Both the position numbers and the translations under genes were made by a program. Under the pieces are notes generated by a model, which was not told the DNA's origin, did not search any database, and saw only the letters and a program-made list of their open reading frames with translations. Shown piece after piece: positions 53,399-62,141 of a stretch of 64,000 nt of DNA. The DNA comes from Ekhidna lutea (GTDB lineage: Bacteria > Bacteroidota > Bacteroidia > Cytophagales > Cyclobacteriaceae): positions 124,001 through 188,000 of the forward strand of contig NZ_FZPD01000006.1 in assembly GCF_900188325.1 (NCBI RefSeq), in the 5' to 3' direction. The first letter of the stretch is position 1; each line of letters starts with the position of its first letter.

Positions 53399-54763
53399 AT
53401 GAATAGATCGCTTAATGAGCATGAGTTAGCTTATGTGTTCCAGCACCTGGAATTGGTCATGGATACATCAATACTGAAAGATCATTTCATTTATGGGGAG
53501 TCTTCCGATCATACCAACAAAATCATTTTCATTCCCAATACAGAGAAACTGGATGTTTCAACAATAAATGAGTTACCTGTACTGTTTGGATCAACCGAGA
53601 GTGACATCTTCTCATTAGATGAGCATGGAAATCTTATCTTTCATCATGATCTGCTTAAATCCTCATTTTACTTGCTCAGCTGCTATGATGAATGTTATGT
53701 GAATACAAAACGCGATCCGTGGGGACGTGTGATGTTCGATGGATCCATTCAAAAGCAAATTGGCATCATTGACAGGCCAATTGTTAATGAATATTTTGAG
53801 TTTATTTTCAATGGCATCAATGCTTTCCTTTCCCATCATAATAAGCCTAAGATTACAAAAAGAAAGCTCTTTGAAACGTTTGGTCTCCTTCTTTCTCATG
53901 ATATAGATGTGATTGATAAGTATGGGTGGCCACATCTTGGATATAAGATCAAAGAGCTACTTGGATTGGTGAAATCTGAACATTCGTTTTTAAGTCTTTT
54001 AAAATCAACAATAACTTCTGCCTTTCACTTTATAAATCCGTGGCGTCCAAATCCATACTGGAATTTTGAATACCTCCACAACATTGAATCCAGGCACAAT
54101 ATCAAAGCTTCGTATTATTTCCTTGATAAGGATAATACGGGTGGTTCAAGATATAGCTTTGATGAAAAGAGGCTGGTTTCATTATTCAAAAAACTGAAAA
54201 ACCATAAGCATGAAATAGGAATTCATGGAACCACCAAGACAGCCAATGATTCTGATATGCTGGTTGATGAAATAAGTAGATTGATGGATTCATCTAAAGT
54301 TGACATATCAGGTGGGAGACAGCATCGGCTGTGGTTAGATCCTCTGAAGACATTTAAAATCCATGAGCAATCGGGCTTGAAATACGATTCCAGCTTTGGT
54401 TTTGCTGAAAGAGAAGGCTTTCGAAATTCATTTTGTTTGCCATTCAAACCCTATGATTTTGAGAATCAACGCGCGATTGACGTATGGCAATTTCCATTGA
54501 TGGTCATGGATGTCACTTTATTTAGCTATCGAAAGTTGGATGCACCCAATGAGGCTCTTACATCAATTGAAAAGCTTTTACATGAGGTTGAAAAACACAA
54601 TGGAATAATTACGCTACTTTGGCATAATTCATTTTTTGATGAGACACTCTATCCAAAAGTGACAACAACATATGAACAGATATTAAAGTTGATAGAAGAT
54701 CACAAAGCCGAGGGGATTACCGGTAAAGAAGTTCTAAGTAAACTAGCGAATATGACGTCATGA
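53399..54763 (+). CDS. Polysaccharide deacetylase-like protein
   Basis: A 454-residue protein with a polysaccharide deacetylase (NodB) type barrel in its C-terminal two-thirds. The metal-binding motif appears as LLLSHDIDVIDKYG (His167, Asp168, Asp170), and the second motif as GIHGTTKTAND (His276). The terminal LLWHNSFFDETLYP contains a further conserved His. The N-terminal 150 residues form a separate domain that resembles none I know. Activity as an N-deacetylase on a hexosamine of the glycan is likely but not certain, because some relatives are inactive. The stop overlaps the following sulfotransferase gene by 4 bp. Confidence 0.78.
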   Translation: MNRSLNEHELAYVFQHLELVMDTSILKDHFIYGESSDHTNKIIFIPNTEKLDVSTINELPVLFGSTESDIFSLDEHGNLIFHHDLLKSSFYLLSCYDECYVNTKRDPWGRVMFDGSIQKQIGIIDRPIVNEYFEFIFNGINAFLSHHNKPKITKRKLFETFGLLLSHDIDVIDKYGWPHLGYKIKELLGLVKSEHSFLSLLKSTITSAFHFINPWRPNPYWNFEYLHNIESRHNIKASYYFLDKDNTGGSRYSFDEKRLVSLFKKLKNHKHEIGIHGTTKTANDSDMLVDEISRLMDSSKVDISGGRQHRLWLDPLKTFKIHEQSGLKYDSSFGFAEREGFRNSFCLPFKPYDFENQRAIDVWQFPLMVMDVTLFSYRKLDAPNEALTSIEKLLHEVEKHNGIITLLWHNSFFDETLYPKVTTTYEQILKLIEDHKAEGITGKEVLSKLANMTS

Positions 54764-55611
54764 AAATCAATCAATTCATCAATCACATCTATTGGTTCTC
54801 GCAATTTGGAAGACCGAAAAGGAAGATTAGTTCAGAAGAGCTGTTTGTCAATCCCTCACTAGTAAAAGAGCCTGTTTTTTTTCTATCAACCGGTCGTTGT
54901 GGGACGGAGTGGTTTACGCACCTACTTAGCAAAGACAAAAATACAGCGGTATTTCATGACCCCACCCCCAACCTATCAACCCAAAACAGATTTATGCACA
55001 AGCTCTCGGTTTTGGGTGATAAGAACAATTTGGAAATAGCGAAGAATCTACTTTTTGCGGGACGTGAACAATATCTCAGGTATGCATACAAGTCAGAAAA
55101 AAGCTATGTCGAGACCAATAACCATATTACCTTCTTTGCTTTCGCTCTGGCCGAGCTTTTCCCCAAGGCAAAATTTGTTCATCTCTACAGACACCCCGGA
55201 GATTTTGTCACTTCGGGCCTAAATCGTGGATGGTTTGAGTCAAATGAGACCGCCACGGCTAAGCTAATTACTTCTGATAATGAAAAAGATTGGGGAAACT
55301 ATACTACTCTTGAAAAGATTGCCTGGGTTTGGAATGAAACCAATAGTTTCATTGAGTCATTTAAAAACCAATATCCAAACCGTTCTTTCAGCTATGATTT
55401 TACCCACCGAGATTATAATAATCTTGTGAAACTGATCGACTTTCTCGGTTTGAATATCCCTCAAAAAACATTAAAAAAAGCACTTTCGATCAAGAAAAAT
55501 GTTCAGAAGAGTCACACTTTTCCAAGTTATCCAAACTGGGATGATTCGGATAGAAAGAAATTGCAAACTATTTGTGGGGAACTAAGCTCGAAGTATCAAT
55601 ATCAGCTATGA
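54760..55611 (+). CDS. Sulfotransferase family protein 1
   Basis: A 283-residue PAPS-dependent sulfotransferase. The 5'-phosphosulfate binding loop is FFLSTGRCGTEW (residues 40-51), and the 3'-phosphate binding motif is LYRHPGDFVTSGLNRGW (about 146-162). Length fits a carbohydrate sulfotransferase. It starts within the stop of the deacetylase-like gene and its stop overlaps the next gene by 4 bp, so the three are coupled. The arrangement implies that the glycan is sulfated. The acceptor position is unknown. Confidence 0.85.
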   Translation: MKINQFINHIYWFSQFGRPKRKISSEELFVNPSLVKEPVFFLSTGRCGTEWFTHLLSKDKNTAVFHDPTPNLSTQNRFMHKLSVLGDKNNLEIAKNLLFAGREQYLRYAYKSEKSYVETNNHITFFAFALAELFPKAKFVHLYRHPGDFVTSGLNRGWFESNETATAKLITSDNEKDWGNYTTLEKIAWVWNETNSFIESFKNQYPNRSFSYDFTHRDYNNLVKLIDFLGLNIPQKTLKKALSIKKNVQKSHTFPSYPNWDDSDRKKLQTICGELSSKYQYQL

Positions 55612-56789
55612 ATCAGTCCGCCATAGTAGAAATACTTGAAAAGCAGCTAAGCTTTTTAAAACAAAACGCTTATAAGAGCTATGATCTCTGTGATATCACC
55701 TCCAGGCCTTACTTTCTTAGGATGAATAAGCTTTGCCAAGGGCTATCTTATGGAAAGTATATCAAGTATCCACACAATTTACTTTTAGAGAACTTCGCTC
55801 CAGCACTAAGAAAATTATACGGCGTAAAAAAGAACGATTTTGCTCAAAGTAATGCATTCGTTATACGTGGATTACTTCGATTATTTCAAAACACTAAAAA
55901 TGAAGAGTATCTAACTGAGGCTGAAGCCCTAATTGAGCGAGTAATCCAACAAAAATCCAAAGGATTCAAGCATTCGTGTTGGGGTCAACCCTATGATTGG
56001 TTTTCGCAACAAATCATTCCTGCATACACCCCACGAACAACTGTTACATCACAGGTGGGAAAGATGTTTTTAGATGCCTACGGCACAACTAAAAAGCAAT
56101 CGTTCCTAGATATGGCTATTGAAATTGGTAATTTTTTTATAGAAGAAATGCCGCTATCATATGATCGTGATAATCAAACCTGCTTTGCCTATACAACCAT
56201 AGACAAACGAAAAGTACATAATCCCAATATGATGGCTAGCGGGTTTCTTTCGACACTCTGGAAGACTACCGGTGAAAATAGATTTCTTGAACGATCGATT
56301 TCAGCTGCTAATTTTACATTCTCTAATATAAACCCAGATGGATCATGGTTTTATGACACCTTGCCGGACAATAAGCCAAGTAAAATTGACAACTACCATA
56401 CAGGGTACAACCTTGAAGGGAGCGTGCTTTTAAAGAAAAATTTAGGTGACCAATTCTCGTATCAAACCCAACTTGAAAAGGCGATTAGTTATTACGAAAA
56501 TAAACTATTCGATAATCAAGGCATCCCACGTCTAACAGACAAAAAGAAGTTTCCAATTGACATACAGTGCTGCGCTCAGAGTGTAATCACGTTTGCTCAT
56601 TTATCCGAAATTGATACGAAGTATTGGAATCAAGCAGAAAACCTTTTTAAATGGACAGTCGAGCATATGTTTGATTCAGGATCTTATTATTATCGCATCT
56701 TTAAAAATGGTTCCAAAGACAGAACCGATTACATTCGATGGGGAGATGCCTGGATGTTTTTTGCAGGCTCCATGTTACTGACACGCTAA
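55608..56789 (+). CDS. Alpha/alpha-toroid (six-hairpin glycosidase-like) protein
   Basis: A 393-residue protein composed of paired helices. Aromatic-rich repeats such as FIEEMPLSYDRDNQ, FSNINPDGSWFYDTLPDN and DNYHTGYNLEGSVLL, with a repeating alternation of helical hairpins, suggest an alpha/alpha-barrel as found in glycoside hydrolases, polysaccharide lyases and uronyl C5-epimerases. I see no diagnostic catalytic motif. I place the start at ATG 55608, which overlaps the sulfotransferase stop; a frame opening 12 codons earlier has no support. In this locus a sugar-modifying role (for example epimerisation of a uronic acid) is plausible, not shown. Confidence 0.6.
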   Translation: MNQSAIVEILEKQLSFLKQNAYKSYDLCDITSRPYFLRMNKLCQGLSYGKYIKYPHNLLLENFAPALRKLYGVKKNDFAQSNAFVIRGLLRLFQNTKNEEYLTEAEALIERVIQQKSKGFKHSCWGQPYDWFSQQIIPAYTPRTTVTSQVGKMFLDAYGTTKKQSFLDMAIEIGNFFIEEMPLSYDRDNQTCFAYTTIDKRKVHNPNMMASGFLSTLWKTTGENRFLERSISAANFTFSNINPDGSWFYDTLPDNKPSKIDNYHTGYNLEGSVLLKKNLGDQFSYQTQLEKAISYYENKLFDNQGIPRLTDKKKFPIDIQCCAQSVITFAHLSEIDTKYWNQAENLFKWTVEHMFDSGSYYYRIFKNGSKDRTDYIRWGDAWMFFAGSMLLTR

Positions 56790-56792
56790 TTC

Positions 56793-57638
56793 ATGTTTAA
56801 AATTATTCGCTACGTATACCAGAAGTTTGCTACCTGTTCAAAGATCAAACAATTAAAAATCCTTGAAGCAGGGGTTGATAAGGAAGGTGATCCATTTATC
56901 AAACTGGAAAATGGGAGGATATTCTTTGGACCTGAGTCGACTTCAAAAGAAAGAAAATTTTACAAACTCTTTCTATCATCTGGCACTCGAAAGAAGCTCC
57001 CTTTTCAATGCTTCCAAATTGCTTTGGATATCGTGATCAGGTACATGGAGGGCAATCTTAAATGGGGAGGTCCGGCTAAAGAAGCCTTCTATAACGTGAA
57101 AGAAGGGGACGTTATCGCTGAAATGGGTGCATTTCGTGGGTACTACACACTTTACCTTGCTGATAAGGTTGGGACGAGTGGTAAAATCGTGGCTATCGAG
57201 CCAATTCCTTCAAACCTCAAGTATTTGGAGAAAAATATCGCCGCAAATAAACTAGAGAATGTAATCGTCGTTCCAAAGGGCGTATGGAATGAGAATGACC
57301 ACAAAACTTTTCAAAGGAAATCAACTGATTTTCAATCCGGCAGTATAGATATTTCATATAACAACTCAGAAGCACTTTCAATTGAGGTAAATACACTGGA
57401 TCAAATACTTCAGGATACAAATGTTGATCAGGTAGACTTTATGTTGATCCAACTAAATGGTGCAGAATACGAAGCATTGGAAGGGCTGAGTAAATTTGAA
57501 CCTAAGCATCTGGCAATAGCTGCTCGTTACGATAAAGAGGAGCGCAACATTGCTCAGGAAATACGCCTACTTCTGGAAGCCAGAGACTATACAACTAAAA
57601 CCCTCAATAGAAAATTTGTTTACGCTCAATTAAATTGA
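56793..57638 (+). CDS. FkbM family methyltransferase
   Basis: A 281-residue S-adenosylmethionine-dependent methyltransferase. The SAM-binding motif I is VIAEMGAFRGYYTLYLADKVG, followed by GKIVAIEPIPSNLKYLEKNI (motif II region with the acidic residue that binds the ribose). The C-terminal VDFMLIQLNGAEYEALEG is the FkbM signature, with Asn in place of the more usual Asp or Glu. FkbM proteins in polysaccharide loci O-methylate sugars. The N-terminal 110 residues are an extra helical region. It is 3 bp after the toroid gene and 3 bp before the SGNH gene. Confidence 0.85.
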   Translation: MFKIIRYVYQKFATCSKIKQLKILEAGVDKEGDPFIKLENGRIFFGPESTSKERKFYKLFLSSGTRKKLPFQCFQIALDIVIRYMEGNLKWGGPAKEAFYNVKEGDVIAEMGAFRGYYTLYLADKVGTSGKIVAIEPIPSNLKYLEKNIAANKLENVIVVPKGVWNENDHKTFQRKSTDFQSGSIDISYNNSEALSIEVNTLDQILQDTNVDQVDFMLIQLNGAEYEALEGLSKFEPKHLAIAARYDKEERNIAQEIRLLLEARDYTTKTLNRKFVYAQLN

Positions 57639-57641
57639 GGT

Positions 57642-58331
57642 ATGAAGATCACAATCCTGGGAAATTCCGTAGCACTGAGAGTTAGGCCTCCTGAAAATCA
57701 GCCGGAGAATAAAAATTATACTTATTGGTTGCGAGAAAAACTGGATCCGTCTACAACCATTGAAAATATCTCATTAGGTGCTACAACTATTACCAACTGG
57801 CTCAAAATGAGTGATCAGGTTATCAATTGCTTTCCTAATATATATATTATTCATGTTGGAGTGGTTGATTCCACTATTCGTGAAGTTCCGCTATGGTTCT
57901 ATCGGCTCTCCAATAGAAAAGTAGATAATATTTTAACCAAATTCTTCAAACTCATTTATCGCGGAGTGTTTTCAAAAATCAGGGCTCCTCTATCAAAATT
58001 GAGAGGATCACGATCATGGGTATCACTTAAAAGATTTGAGAAATCGTACGATCACCTATTCAGCATGATACTCAAGGATACCAATGCCAAAATCATTGCT
58101 ATGCCTATTAACTTAGCGAACAATCGGGTTGAAAAACAATTACCCGGGACAATAAAGAGTCAAAAGAAATTCAACGAAGCAATTCAGAAAGTAGTGAATA
58201 AGCATAGCCAGACCATAGTGGATTTAGATGACCTCAGAAGTGATCAACATTACCCCGATGGTGTGCACTTCAATAAATCCGGTCATGAAATTGTAGCAAA
58301 CAAATTGGTTTCGATTATAAATGAAATATGA
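57642..58331 (+). CDS. SGNH/GDSL-type hydrolase
   Basis: A 229-residue protein of SGNH-hydrolase type. The nucleophile is Ser9 in ILGNSVAL (block I), Gly46 lies in block II (SLGATTI), and a Gly in HVGVVDS marks block III. The catalytic Asp206 and His209 are in PDGVHFNKSGH (block V). There is no signal peptide, so it probably acts in the cytoplasm, in contrast to most secreted SGNH esterases. In a glycan locus it may add or remove acetyl groups, but its acceptor is unknown. It is 43 bp upstream of the WlbB-like gene. Confidence 0.72.
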   Translation: MKITILGNSVALRVRPPENQPENKNYTYWLREKLDPSTTIENISLGATTITNWLKMSDQVINCFPNIYIIHVGVVDSTIREVPLWFYRLSNRKVDNILTKFFKLIYRGVFSKIRAPLSKLRGSRSWVSLKRFEKSYDHLFSMILKDTNAKIIAMPINLANNRVEKQLPGTIKSQKKFNEAIQKVVNKHSQTIVDLDDLRSDQHYPDGVHFNKSGHEIVANKLVSIINEI

Positions 58332-58376
58332 GTTAATTGCGCCAATTTCACTTATTATTATCACATTTGAGCATTG

Positions 58377-58961
58377 ATGAAATCGTCTGATAAAAATTAC
58401 TTTGCACATGAAACAGCTGTCATTGATGATGGCTGCAAAATTGGAGATGACACCAAGGTGTGGCATTTCACTCACATCATGCCCAATGCTGAAATTGGTA
58501 GTCATTGCAACCTGGGGCAAAATGTATTTATTATGTCTGGTGTGAAGATTGGAAATGGGGTAAAGATTCAAAATAATGTATCTATCTATGATGGTGTCAT
58601 TTGTGAGGATGATGTTTTTATCGGTCCTTCTGCAGTGTTTACCAATGTGCACAATCCGCGTAGCTCTGTCAATAGAAAAAATGAATTCTTAAAAACTACC
58701 GTAAGAAAAGGTGCTTCAATTGGTGCCAATGCCACTATCATCTGCGGAAATGAAATAGGAGCACACTCATTCATTGGTGCCGGAAGTGTGGTTACCAAAG
58801 AGGTGAAGCCATATGCGTTGATTGTGGGTAATCCGGGAAAGCAGATTGGATGGATGAGTGAAACTGGTGCTCGCTTGGATTTCACAAAAAGTAATGAGTG
58901 CTTCTGCGAAGAGGAAGGAAATACATACAAACTGGAAAACGATCAAGTAAAGAAATTATGA
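58377..58961 (+). CDS. WlbB/WbpD-like UDP-sugar N-acetyltransferase
   Basis: A 194-residue left-handed beta-helix acetyltransferase made of hexapeptide repeats (ETAVIDDGCKIGDDTKVWHF, KIGNGVKIQNN, ASIGANATIICGN). Its order and the phrases VWHFTHIMPNAEIG and GAGSVVTKEVKPYALIVGNPGKQIGW match WlbB/WbpD, which acetylate the 3-amino group of UDP-2-acetamido-3-amino-2,3-dideoxyglucuronate with acetyl-CoA. The catalytic role is inferred from the family. I prefer ATG 58377 to TTG 58374. The stop overlaps the WlbA-like start (ATGA), so the two are coupled. Confidence 0.85.
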   Translation: MKSSDKNYFAHETAVIDDGCKIGDDTKVWHFTHIMPNAEIGSHCNLGQNVFIMSGVKIGNGVKIQNNVSIYDGVICEDDVFIGPSAVFTNVHNPRSSVNRKNEFLKTTVRKGASIGANATIICGNEIGAHSFIGAGSVVTKEVKPYALIVGNPGKQIGWMSETGARLDFTKSNECFCEEEGNTYKLENDQVKKL

Positions 58962-59926
58962 AAAAGCGATTTGCTTTAATAGGTGCTGCAGGATACATCG
59001 CCCCACGTCATATGAAGGCCATAAAAGAAACCGACAATGATTTGGTTGCAGCGCTCGATCCTAACGACAGTGTTGGAATTATCGATAGTTATTTTCCCAG
59101 CACTGATTTCTTTACAGAGTTTGAACGTTTTGATCGACACATTGACAAATTGCGTCGTAAGGGAACAGGCATTGATTATGTCAGCATTTGCTCGCCAAAC
59201 TATTTACACGATGCACATATGCGATTCGCATTACGAAGTGGAGCAGATGCTATCTGCGAAAAACCACTTGTACTCAATCCATGGAATATTGATTCCCTTC
59301 TTGAGATTGAAAAGGAATCCGGCCAAAGGATACATACCATCCTCCAGTTAAGGTTACATCCTGCCGTAATTGAATTGAAAAAGAAAATTGCTGCCAATCC
59401 CGGGAAAATCTGGGACATAGACCTAACCTACCTCACCAGCAGAGGACATTGGTATTTCACAAGTTGGAAAGGAGATGATAGCAAGAGCGGAGGAATAAGC
59501 ACTAACATCGGTATTCATTTCTTTGATATGCTAACATGGATTTTTGGCGGTGTGAAAAAAAATACGGTTCATATCAATTCACATGATCGCTCTTCCGGAT
59601 TTCTTGAGCTGGAAAATGCAAACGTCCGATGGTTCTTAAGTATCAACGCTCAATTACTACCTGAGCAGGCTAAAAAAGAAGGCAAGACAACCTATCGTTC
59701 ACTGAAAATCGGTGAGGAAGAATTCGAATTCAGTGGAGGGTTCACTGATCTTCATACTTTGAGCTACCAAAACATCCTGGAAGGCAATGGTTTCAAAATC
59801 AGTGAAGCTAAAACTGCAATTGATATTGTTTATGACATTCGTAATCAGAAACCCGAAGGCTTCAGCGGCGAATACCATCCATTATCAAAAGAACCTCAGA
59901 GCCCCCACCCTTTTAATATCTCATAG
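58958..59926 (+). CDS. WlbA/WbpB-like UDP-N-acetylglucosaminuronate dehydrogenase (Gfo/Idh/MocA)
   Basis: A 322-residue NAD-dependent dehydrogenase. The Rossmann motif is [14 protein letters not shown], and [10 protein letters not shown] (around residue 100) is the conserved Lys-Pro step of the Gfo/Idh/MocA family. The extended [11 protein letters not shown] and the [14 protein letters not shown] stretch match WlbA, which oxidises the 3-hydroxyl of UDP-GlcNAcA before transamination. I start at ATG 58958, overlapping the WlbB-like stop by 4 bp; a frame opening 20 codons earlier lies inside that gene. The 3' end overlaps the convergent aminotransferase by 6 bp. Confidence 0.88.
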   Translation: MKKRFALIGAAGYIAPRHMKAIKETDNDLVAALDPNDSVGIIDSYFPSTDFFTEFERFDRHIDKLRRKGTGIDYVSICSPNYLHDAHMRFALRSGADAICEKPLVLNPWNIDSLLEIEKESGQRIHTILQLRLHPAVIELKKKIAANPGKIWDIDLTYLTSRGHWYFTSWKGDDSKSGGISTNIGIHFFDMLTWIFGGVKKNTVHINSHDRSSGFLELENANVRWFLSINAQLLPEQAKKEGKTTYRSLKIGEEEFEFSGGFTDLHTLSYQNILEGNGFKISEAKTAIDIVYDIRNQKPEGFSGEYHPLSKEPQSPHPFNIS

Positions 59927-61009
59927 TTGATTGATAATTGAGGCTACTTCTTCAATTTGTGTTTCTGTCATCTCTGCAAACATTGGAATGCTCAGAATCT
60001 CAGCGCAAAGTTTCTCAGAAACGGGAAATTCACCAGACTGATGTCCTTTGTAAGCATAAGATGGTACCAGTGGTAATGGGTTAGGGTAGTGAACAGCATT
60101 ACCTACTCCTGCCTGATCAAGTAGTTCTTTGACCTCATCCCTCGTTTGAGACTGAATGGCAAATACATGAAACACGTGTTTGTACCCTTCTGGAATTGCA
60201 GGTGTCTTTACAGCGGATAACAATTGAAAATATTTTTTCGCGTGTGCAATTCGCTTTTCAGTCCATTCTCCCAGGTGTGGTAGTTTGGCTTTCAAAATAG
60301 CTGCCTGAATAGTATCCAACCTGCTATTTCTGCCAATAATTTGATGGTTATGTTTTTTAAGTTGACCATGATTGGTGATCATTTTGCACGTTTTGGCCAA
60401 TTCCTCATCATTGGTTGTAATCCCACCCGCATCACCATATGCTCCCAGGTTCTTTCCGGGGTAAAAACTATATGTTGCTATTTGGCCAAATGATCCAATC
60501 CTTTTCCCATCAATTTCAGCACCATGAGCTTGAGCACTATCTTCAATTACTTTAAGACCATGCTTGTTCGCAATCTGCATAATTTCACTCATACGGGCAG
60601 GGAGCCCATATAAATGCACAGGAATGATCGCCTTTGTGCGGTCGGTGATCTTAGCTTCGATTAAAGCTGGATCGATGGTGCGCTGATCCTCCAAAACATC
60701 TACAAAAACGGGTTCTGCTCCAATATTATTAACAGCTCCTGCAGTACTTATCCAGGTAAGTGCGGGCACTAAGACTTCATCGCCTGGACCAACGCCCAGG
60801 GCTTTTAATGCAATTTCTATGGCATCTGTACCATTGGCACATCCCACACAAAAATTAGCACCAGCATATTGAGCAAAATCTTCCTCAAATTCCTTTATGA
60901 CTGAACCGCCTATGAAAGCAGTTTGATCTATGCAATCCTGTATTGCTTTATCTATTTCAGACTTAATTGATAAATATTGTGCCGTTAGATCTGCGTATGG
61001 AACACTCAT
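59921..61009 (-). CDS. WlbC/WbpE-like DegT/DnrJ/EryC1/StrS aminotransferase
   Basis: A 362-residue PLP-dependent sugar aminotransferase. The PLP lysine is Lys186 in [15 protein letters not shown], with [15 protein letters not shown] upstream, both hallmarks of the DegT family. The opening [18 protein letters not shown] resembles WbpE/WlbC, which converts the 3-keto intermediate made by the WlbA-type enzyme into the 3-amino sugar using glutamate. Unusually it faces the WlbA/WlbB genes, being convergent with them and overlapping by 6 bp, so the three pathway genes are not in one transcript. Confidence 0.9.
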   Translation of the reverse strand: MSVPYADLTAQYLSIKSEIDKAIQDCIDQTAFIGGSVIKEFEEDFAQYAGANFCVGCANGTDAIEIALKALGVGPGDEVLVPALTWISTAGAVNNIGAEPVFVDVLEDQRTIDPALIEAKITDRTKAIIPVHLYGLPARMSEIMQIANKHGLKVIEDSAQAHGAEIDGKRIGSFGQIATYSFYPGKNLGAYGDAGGITTNDEELAKTCKMITNHGQLKKHNHQIIGRNSRLDTIQAAILKAKLPHLGEWTEKRIAHAKKYFQLLSAVKTPAIPEGYKHVFHVFAIQSQTRDEVKELLDQAGVGNAVHYPNPLPLVPSYAYKGHQSGEFPVSEKLCAEILSIPMFAEMTETQIEEVASIINQL

Positions 61010-61015
61010 AAAATG

Positions 61016-61900
61016 TTAGTTATTAAAATCTATTCCCCAATTTTTTTTCAGGCTTTCATTAGACCCTTTATAATATTCTTGAATTCGCTTCTCCAGCCCG
61101 TACTTTGAAACATAGGATGATCGACTAGAAAAGAGACGGAATAAGTAAGGATCTAAAATGATAGCAAATATCTTCCAAACTAATCGATTTGAAATTCTTT
61201 TTGAGATTAAATGAAATGGTCGAACGCTGCTAAACGTAAAGTGATTCACCAGGCGAAGAATGGAGATGCCTAAATTTGATAACGACTCATTTGCCTTTCT
61301 TTTTGCTTCAGATGTTTGATAAGTAGTCTTTGTAAACTGGGATATTTTTTGGATGAATGATTGTTGGTCTTCATGTAAGGATTCCTGAGTCAGCAAAAGA
61401 ATGTTTTCCCTTCCAAACTCAGAAGCGTATACATCGACTAGCTTATCATATTGGAGATAACCTCTATGAAAATATTTTTGAGGTAAAGGCCTATGATTAT
61501 CGATATCCAACCAATTACGAAAGCTGAGGGTACCTCCCTGAACAACATACTGTCGATAATATGAATCGATGGCTTTTTCCTGACTTCTAATGGTAATGAT
61601 CACCTTGTCAAACCCAAGTTTCTTCAGTGTTTTTGCAATATTTGACCTCCCCAGACCCTTATAGTAAAATGGAGATCCGGTGAGTGATTCAAAAGAATAA
61701 AGTGTATTCCCAGTGCTCTGAGAAAGGGCGCTTTTTATCTCGTCAATGGAGTAATCCAGTACATCGGAGTAAATGATTGGCTGAAAAACCTCCCTGCAAG
61801 TACGATAGTCAATGTAGTTTATTCCTTGTAGCAAAGGGAAAACCCTCCATTGTAAAAAAGTGGAAGCGGTTTTGGGAAACCCGACATGGACTATTTTCAT
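61016..61900 (-). CDS. Sulfotransferase family protein 2
   Basis: A 294-residue sulfotransferase-like protein. The N-terminal phosphosulfate loop is HVGFPKTASTFLQ (residues 5-17) with Lys10 in the expected place, and the 3'-phosphate site is in KVIITIRSQEKAIDSYYRQYVVQGG (about 98-122). Later residues are rich in Ser and aromatic residues and do not match sulfotransferase 1 beyond the core. The gene lies 6 bp upstream of the WlbC-like aminotransferase on the same strand and 13 bp after the cytochrome-b5-like gene. It is the second likely sulfate-adding enzyme in the locus. Confidence 0.75.
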   Translation of the reverse strand: MKIVHVGFPKTASTFLQWRVFPLLQGINYIDYRTCREVFQPIIYSDVLDYSIDEIKSALSQSTGNTLYSFESLTGSPFYYKGLGRSNIAKTLKKLGFDKVIITIRSQEKAIDSYYRQYVVQGGTLSFRNWLDIDNHRPLPQKYFHRGYLQYDKLVDVYASEFGRENILLLTQESLHEDQQSFIQKISQFTKTTYQTSEAKRKANESLSNLGISILRLVNHFTFSSVRPFHLISKRISNRLVWKIFAIILDPYLFRLFSSRSSYVSKYGLEKRIQEYYKGSNESLKKNWGIDFNN

Positions 61901-61913
61901 AGGGTCTTTTTAA

Positions 61914-62141
61914 TTAATGTACTAATCGACCTACCACCTGCAATTTCTCAAAAACTTTTGTATCGTGAGGTGCATCCTGGAGTTCATCCGTCAAATCCTG
62001 ACCGGCCCAATGCTCATAATGTTTGCCATTTCTCCACATTTTGGAGTTCGTCACATCATAAATGACTCCTTTATAGGCGATCCAGATTTCTTCCCGCTCG
62101 TTACCGTTTCGAAGGGCCAATTGATGCCTGGTAAATTCCAT
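61914..62141 (-). CDS. Cytochrome b5-like heme/steroid-binding domain protein
   Basis: A 75-residue protein that is entirely a cytochrome-b5-like domain: FTRHQLALRNG, IWIAYKGVIYDVTNSKMW, NGKHYEHWAGQDLTDELQDAPHD, and KLQVVGRLVH. The typical first heme-ligand motif HPGG is replaced by HYEHWAGQ, while a His lies near the second ligand position (APHD), so heme binding is possible but not certain. Such small stand-alone versions are common in Bacteroidota and are of unknown function. It overlaps mutS2 by one base, suggesting translational coupling. Confidence 0.82.
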   Translation of the reverse strand: MEFTRHQLALRNGNEREEIWIAYKGVIYDVTNSKMWRNGKHYEHWAGQDLTDELQDAPHDTKVFEKLQVVGRLVH

